From SIG440 sp045578305 (lineage in GTDB: Bacteria; Bacillota; Clostridia; Monoglobales; Monoglobaceae), in NCBI GenBank assembly GCA_045578305.1, contig JAZNKA010000025.1:1-6708 (forward strand): DNA of 6,708 bases. Direction: 5' to 3'. Positions 5,891 through 6,708 of the stretch are shown here, one piece after another. Positions within the stretch are counted from its first letter, which is position 1, and every line of letters begins with the position of its first letter. The notes under the pieces were generated by a model that saw only the letters and a list, made by a program, of their open reading frames with translations, did no database searches and was not told the DNA's origin. The position numbers were made by a program, and so were the translations under genes.

Positions 5891-6708
5891 ATGGATATTG
5901 CAGTTTATTTGTTTACAGGATTTCTCGAAAGCGGAAAAACAACATTCCTTAACGAAACTCTAAACGACAAAAGATTTTGTGATGGAGAGAGGACTTTGCT
6001 GTTGCTTTGCGAGGAAGGCGAGATAGAAGTTGAAGACAACGGTCTTTCGGAAAAGAATATTTTTGTAGAAGTTATTGAAGACGCAGAAGATATAAACATC
6101 CCAAAGCTAGAGGCATTACAGAAAAAACATAAGCCTAAAAAAATCATTATTGAATACAATGGCATGTGGGAACTCCCTGACCTGTATGGGTCAATGCCAA
6201 GCGACTGGGTTCTTTATCAGGAGATAACTTTTTCCGACAGCAGAAGCTTTTTGACATATAATACTAATATGCGAAGCCTCGTCGTTGACAAACTTCAAAA
6301 TTGTGAATTAGCAGTTTTTAACCGGTGTAACGCTGATACCGACAAGGAAATGATTCACAAAATAGTGCGAGGTTTAAATCGACAATGTAATATAATTTAC
6401 GAAAGCGAAAATGGTGAGATAGAATATGATGATATTGAAGACCCGCTTCCGTTTGATATCGATGCCGAGGTTATAAACATCGGACTTCGTGATTATGCAA
6501 TATGGTATCGTGATTTGCTGGAAGAAATGTATAAATACGATGGAAAGACCGTCAAATTTACCGGTGTGATTGCTGTTGACAACAGAATGCCTGAAAATTG
6601 CTTTATTGCGGGAAGACCGGTGATGACCTGTTGTGTTGACGATATTGCTTTCAAAGGAATTCTGTGTCTTGACAGAAAACCTTTGATGCAAAACGGAGAC
6701 TGGATTTC
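5891..6708 (+). CDS. Divergent CobW-like P-loop protein with a YcgQ/TIGR03943-like C-terminal region, 3' end outside window
   Basis: An open frame of at least 272 codons runs off the window without a stop. AAAGAGG at 5878-5884 overlaps the previous stop codon and leaves 6 bases to the ATG. It begins MDIAVYLFTGFLESGKTTFL; GFLESGKT (10-17) is a P-loop variant with Glu-Ser in place of Gly-Ala. A Walker B-like KIIIEYNGMWELP (84-96) replaces the usual IEPSG, and AVFNRCNADTD (141-151) may be the base-recognition loop. The CxCC metal site is absent. From about residue 198 the sequence changes character: YKYDGKTVKFTGVI (215-228), FIAGRPVMTCCVDD (238-251) and FKGIL (254-258). These resemble the C-terminal domain of YcgQ/TIGR03943 (DUF1980) proteins, which pair with COG0701 permeases. 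That resemblance is from memory. I infer an NTPase serving a metal or anion transport system together with the CobW-like neighbour; the downstream genes are not visible. Confidence 0.78.
   Translation, partial: MDIAVYLFTGFLESGKTTFLNETLNDKRFCDGERTLLLLCEEGEIEVEDNGLSEKNIFVEVIEDAEDINIPKLEALQKKHKPKKIIIEYNGMWELPDLYGSMPSDWVLYQEITFSDSRSFLTYNTNMRSLVVDKLQNCELAVFNRCNADTDKEMIHKIVRGLNRQCNIIYESENGEIEYDDIEDPLPFDIDAEVINIGLRDYAIWYRDLLEEMYKYDGKTVKFTGVIAVDNRMPENCFIAGRPVMTCCVDDIAFKGILCLDRKPLMQNGDWI

Overview
The window reads as chromosomal DNA from an anaerobic low-to-moderate-GC Firmicute, most likely a member of the Clostridia. Three things suggest this: AAGGAGG-type ribosome binding sites, a ferredoxin-dependent 2-oxoacid oxidoreductase subunit, and clostridial-looking versions of the TetM-like and CobW-like families. 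The placement is inferred from gene content and style; there is no rRNA or other marker. All six genes lie on the + strand, and no intergenic gap exceeds about 90 bases. I saw no tRNA, CRISPR array, insertion sequence or phage gene.

Left part (1-2107), amino-acid and 2-oxoacid metabolism. The window opens in the last 57 codons of a 2-oxoacid:acceptor oxidoreductase gamma subunit. After 18 bases comes a complete branched-chain aminotransferase (ilvE), then an amidohydrolase-2 family metal-dependent hydrolase. The first two fit one pathway: transamination of Val/Leu/Ile to 2-oxoacids, then ferredoxin-linked conversion to acyl-CoA, or the reverse. The hydrolase substrate cannot be read from the sequence. 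A long hairpin at 2109-2169 follows and probably terminates or attenuates the transcript.

Middle (2198-4810), the most remarkable gene. It encodes an 870-residue protein whose first ~635 residues form an EF-G/TetM-like ribosome-binding GTPase. After a basic linker, residues ~708-840 closely match the Rae1/YacP NYN endoribonuclease, with all the expected acidic residues. Rae1 in Bacillus subtilis is a stand-alone nuclease that cuts mRNA on the ribosome. Here the nuclease is covalently attached to a translational GTPase that should bind the same region of the ribosome. The tip of domain IV lacks the Tet(M) tetracycline-displacing loop, so a tetracycline-resistance label would probably be misleading. 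A ribosome-linked mRNA cleavage or ribosome-rescue role is an inference.

Right part (4799-6708), metal-handling genes. A near-consensus sigma-A promoter (TTGACA, 17 bases, TAAAAT) overlaps the stop codon of the fusion gene and should start a new transcript. That transcript carries two different CobW/COG0523-type P-loop proteins. The first has the CxCC metal site and a duplicated His/Cys-rich metal-binding stretch. The second is divergent, lacks CxCC, and carries a C-terminal region resembling the end of YcgQ/TIGR03943 proteins; it runs off the window. Together they suggest a transition-metal (probably zinc) chaperone or allocation operon.
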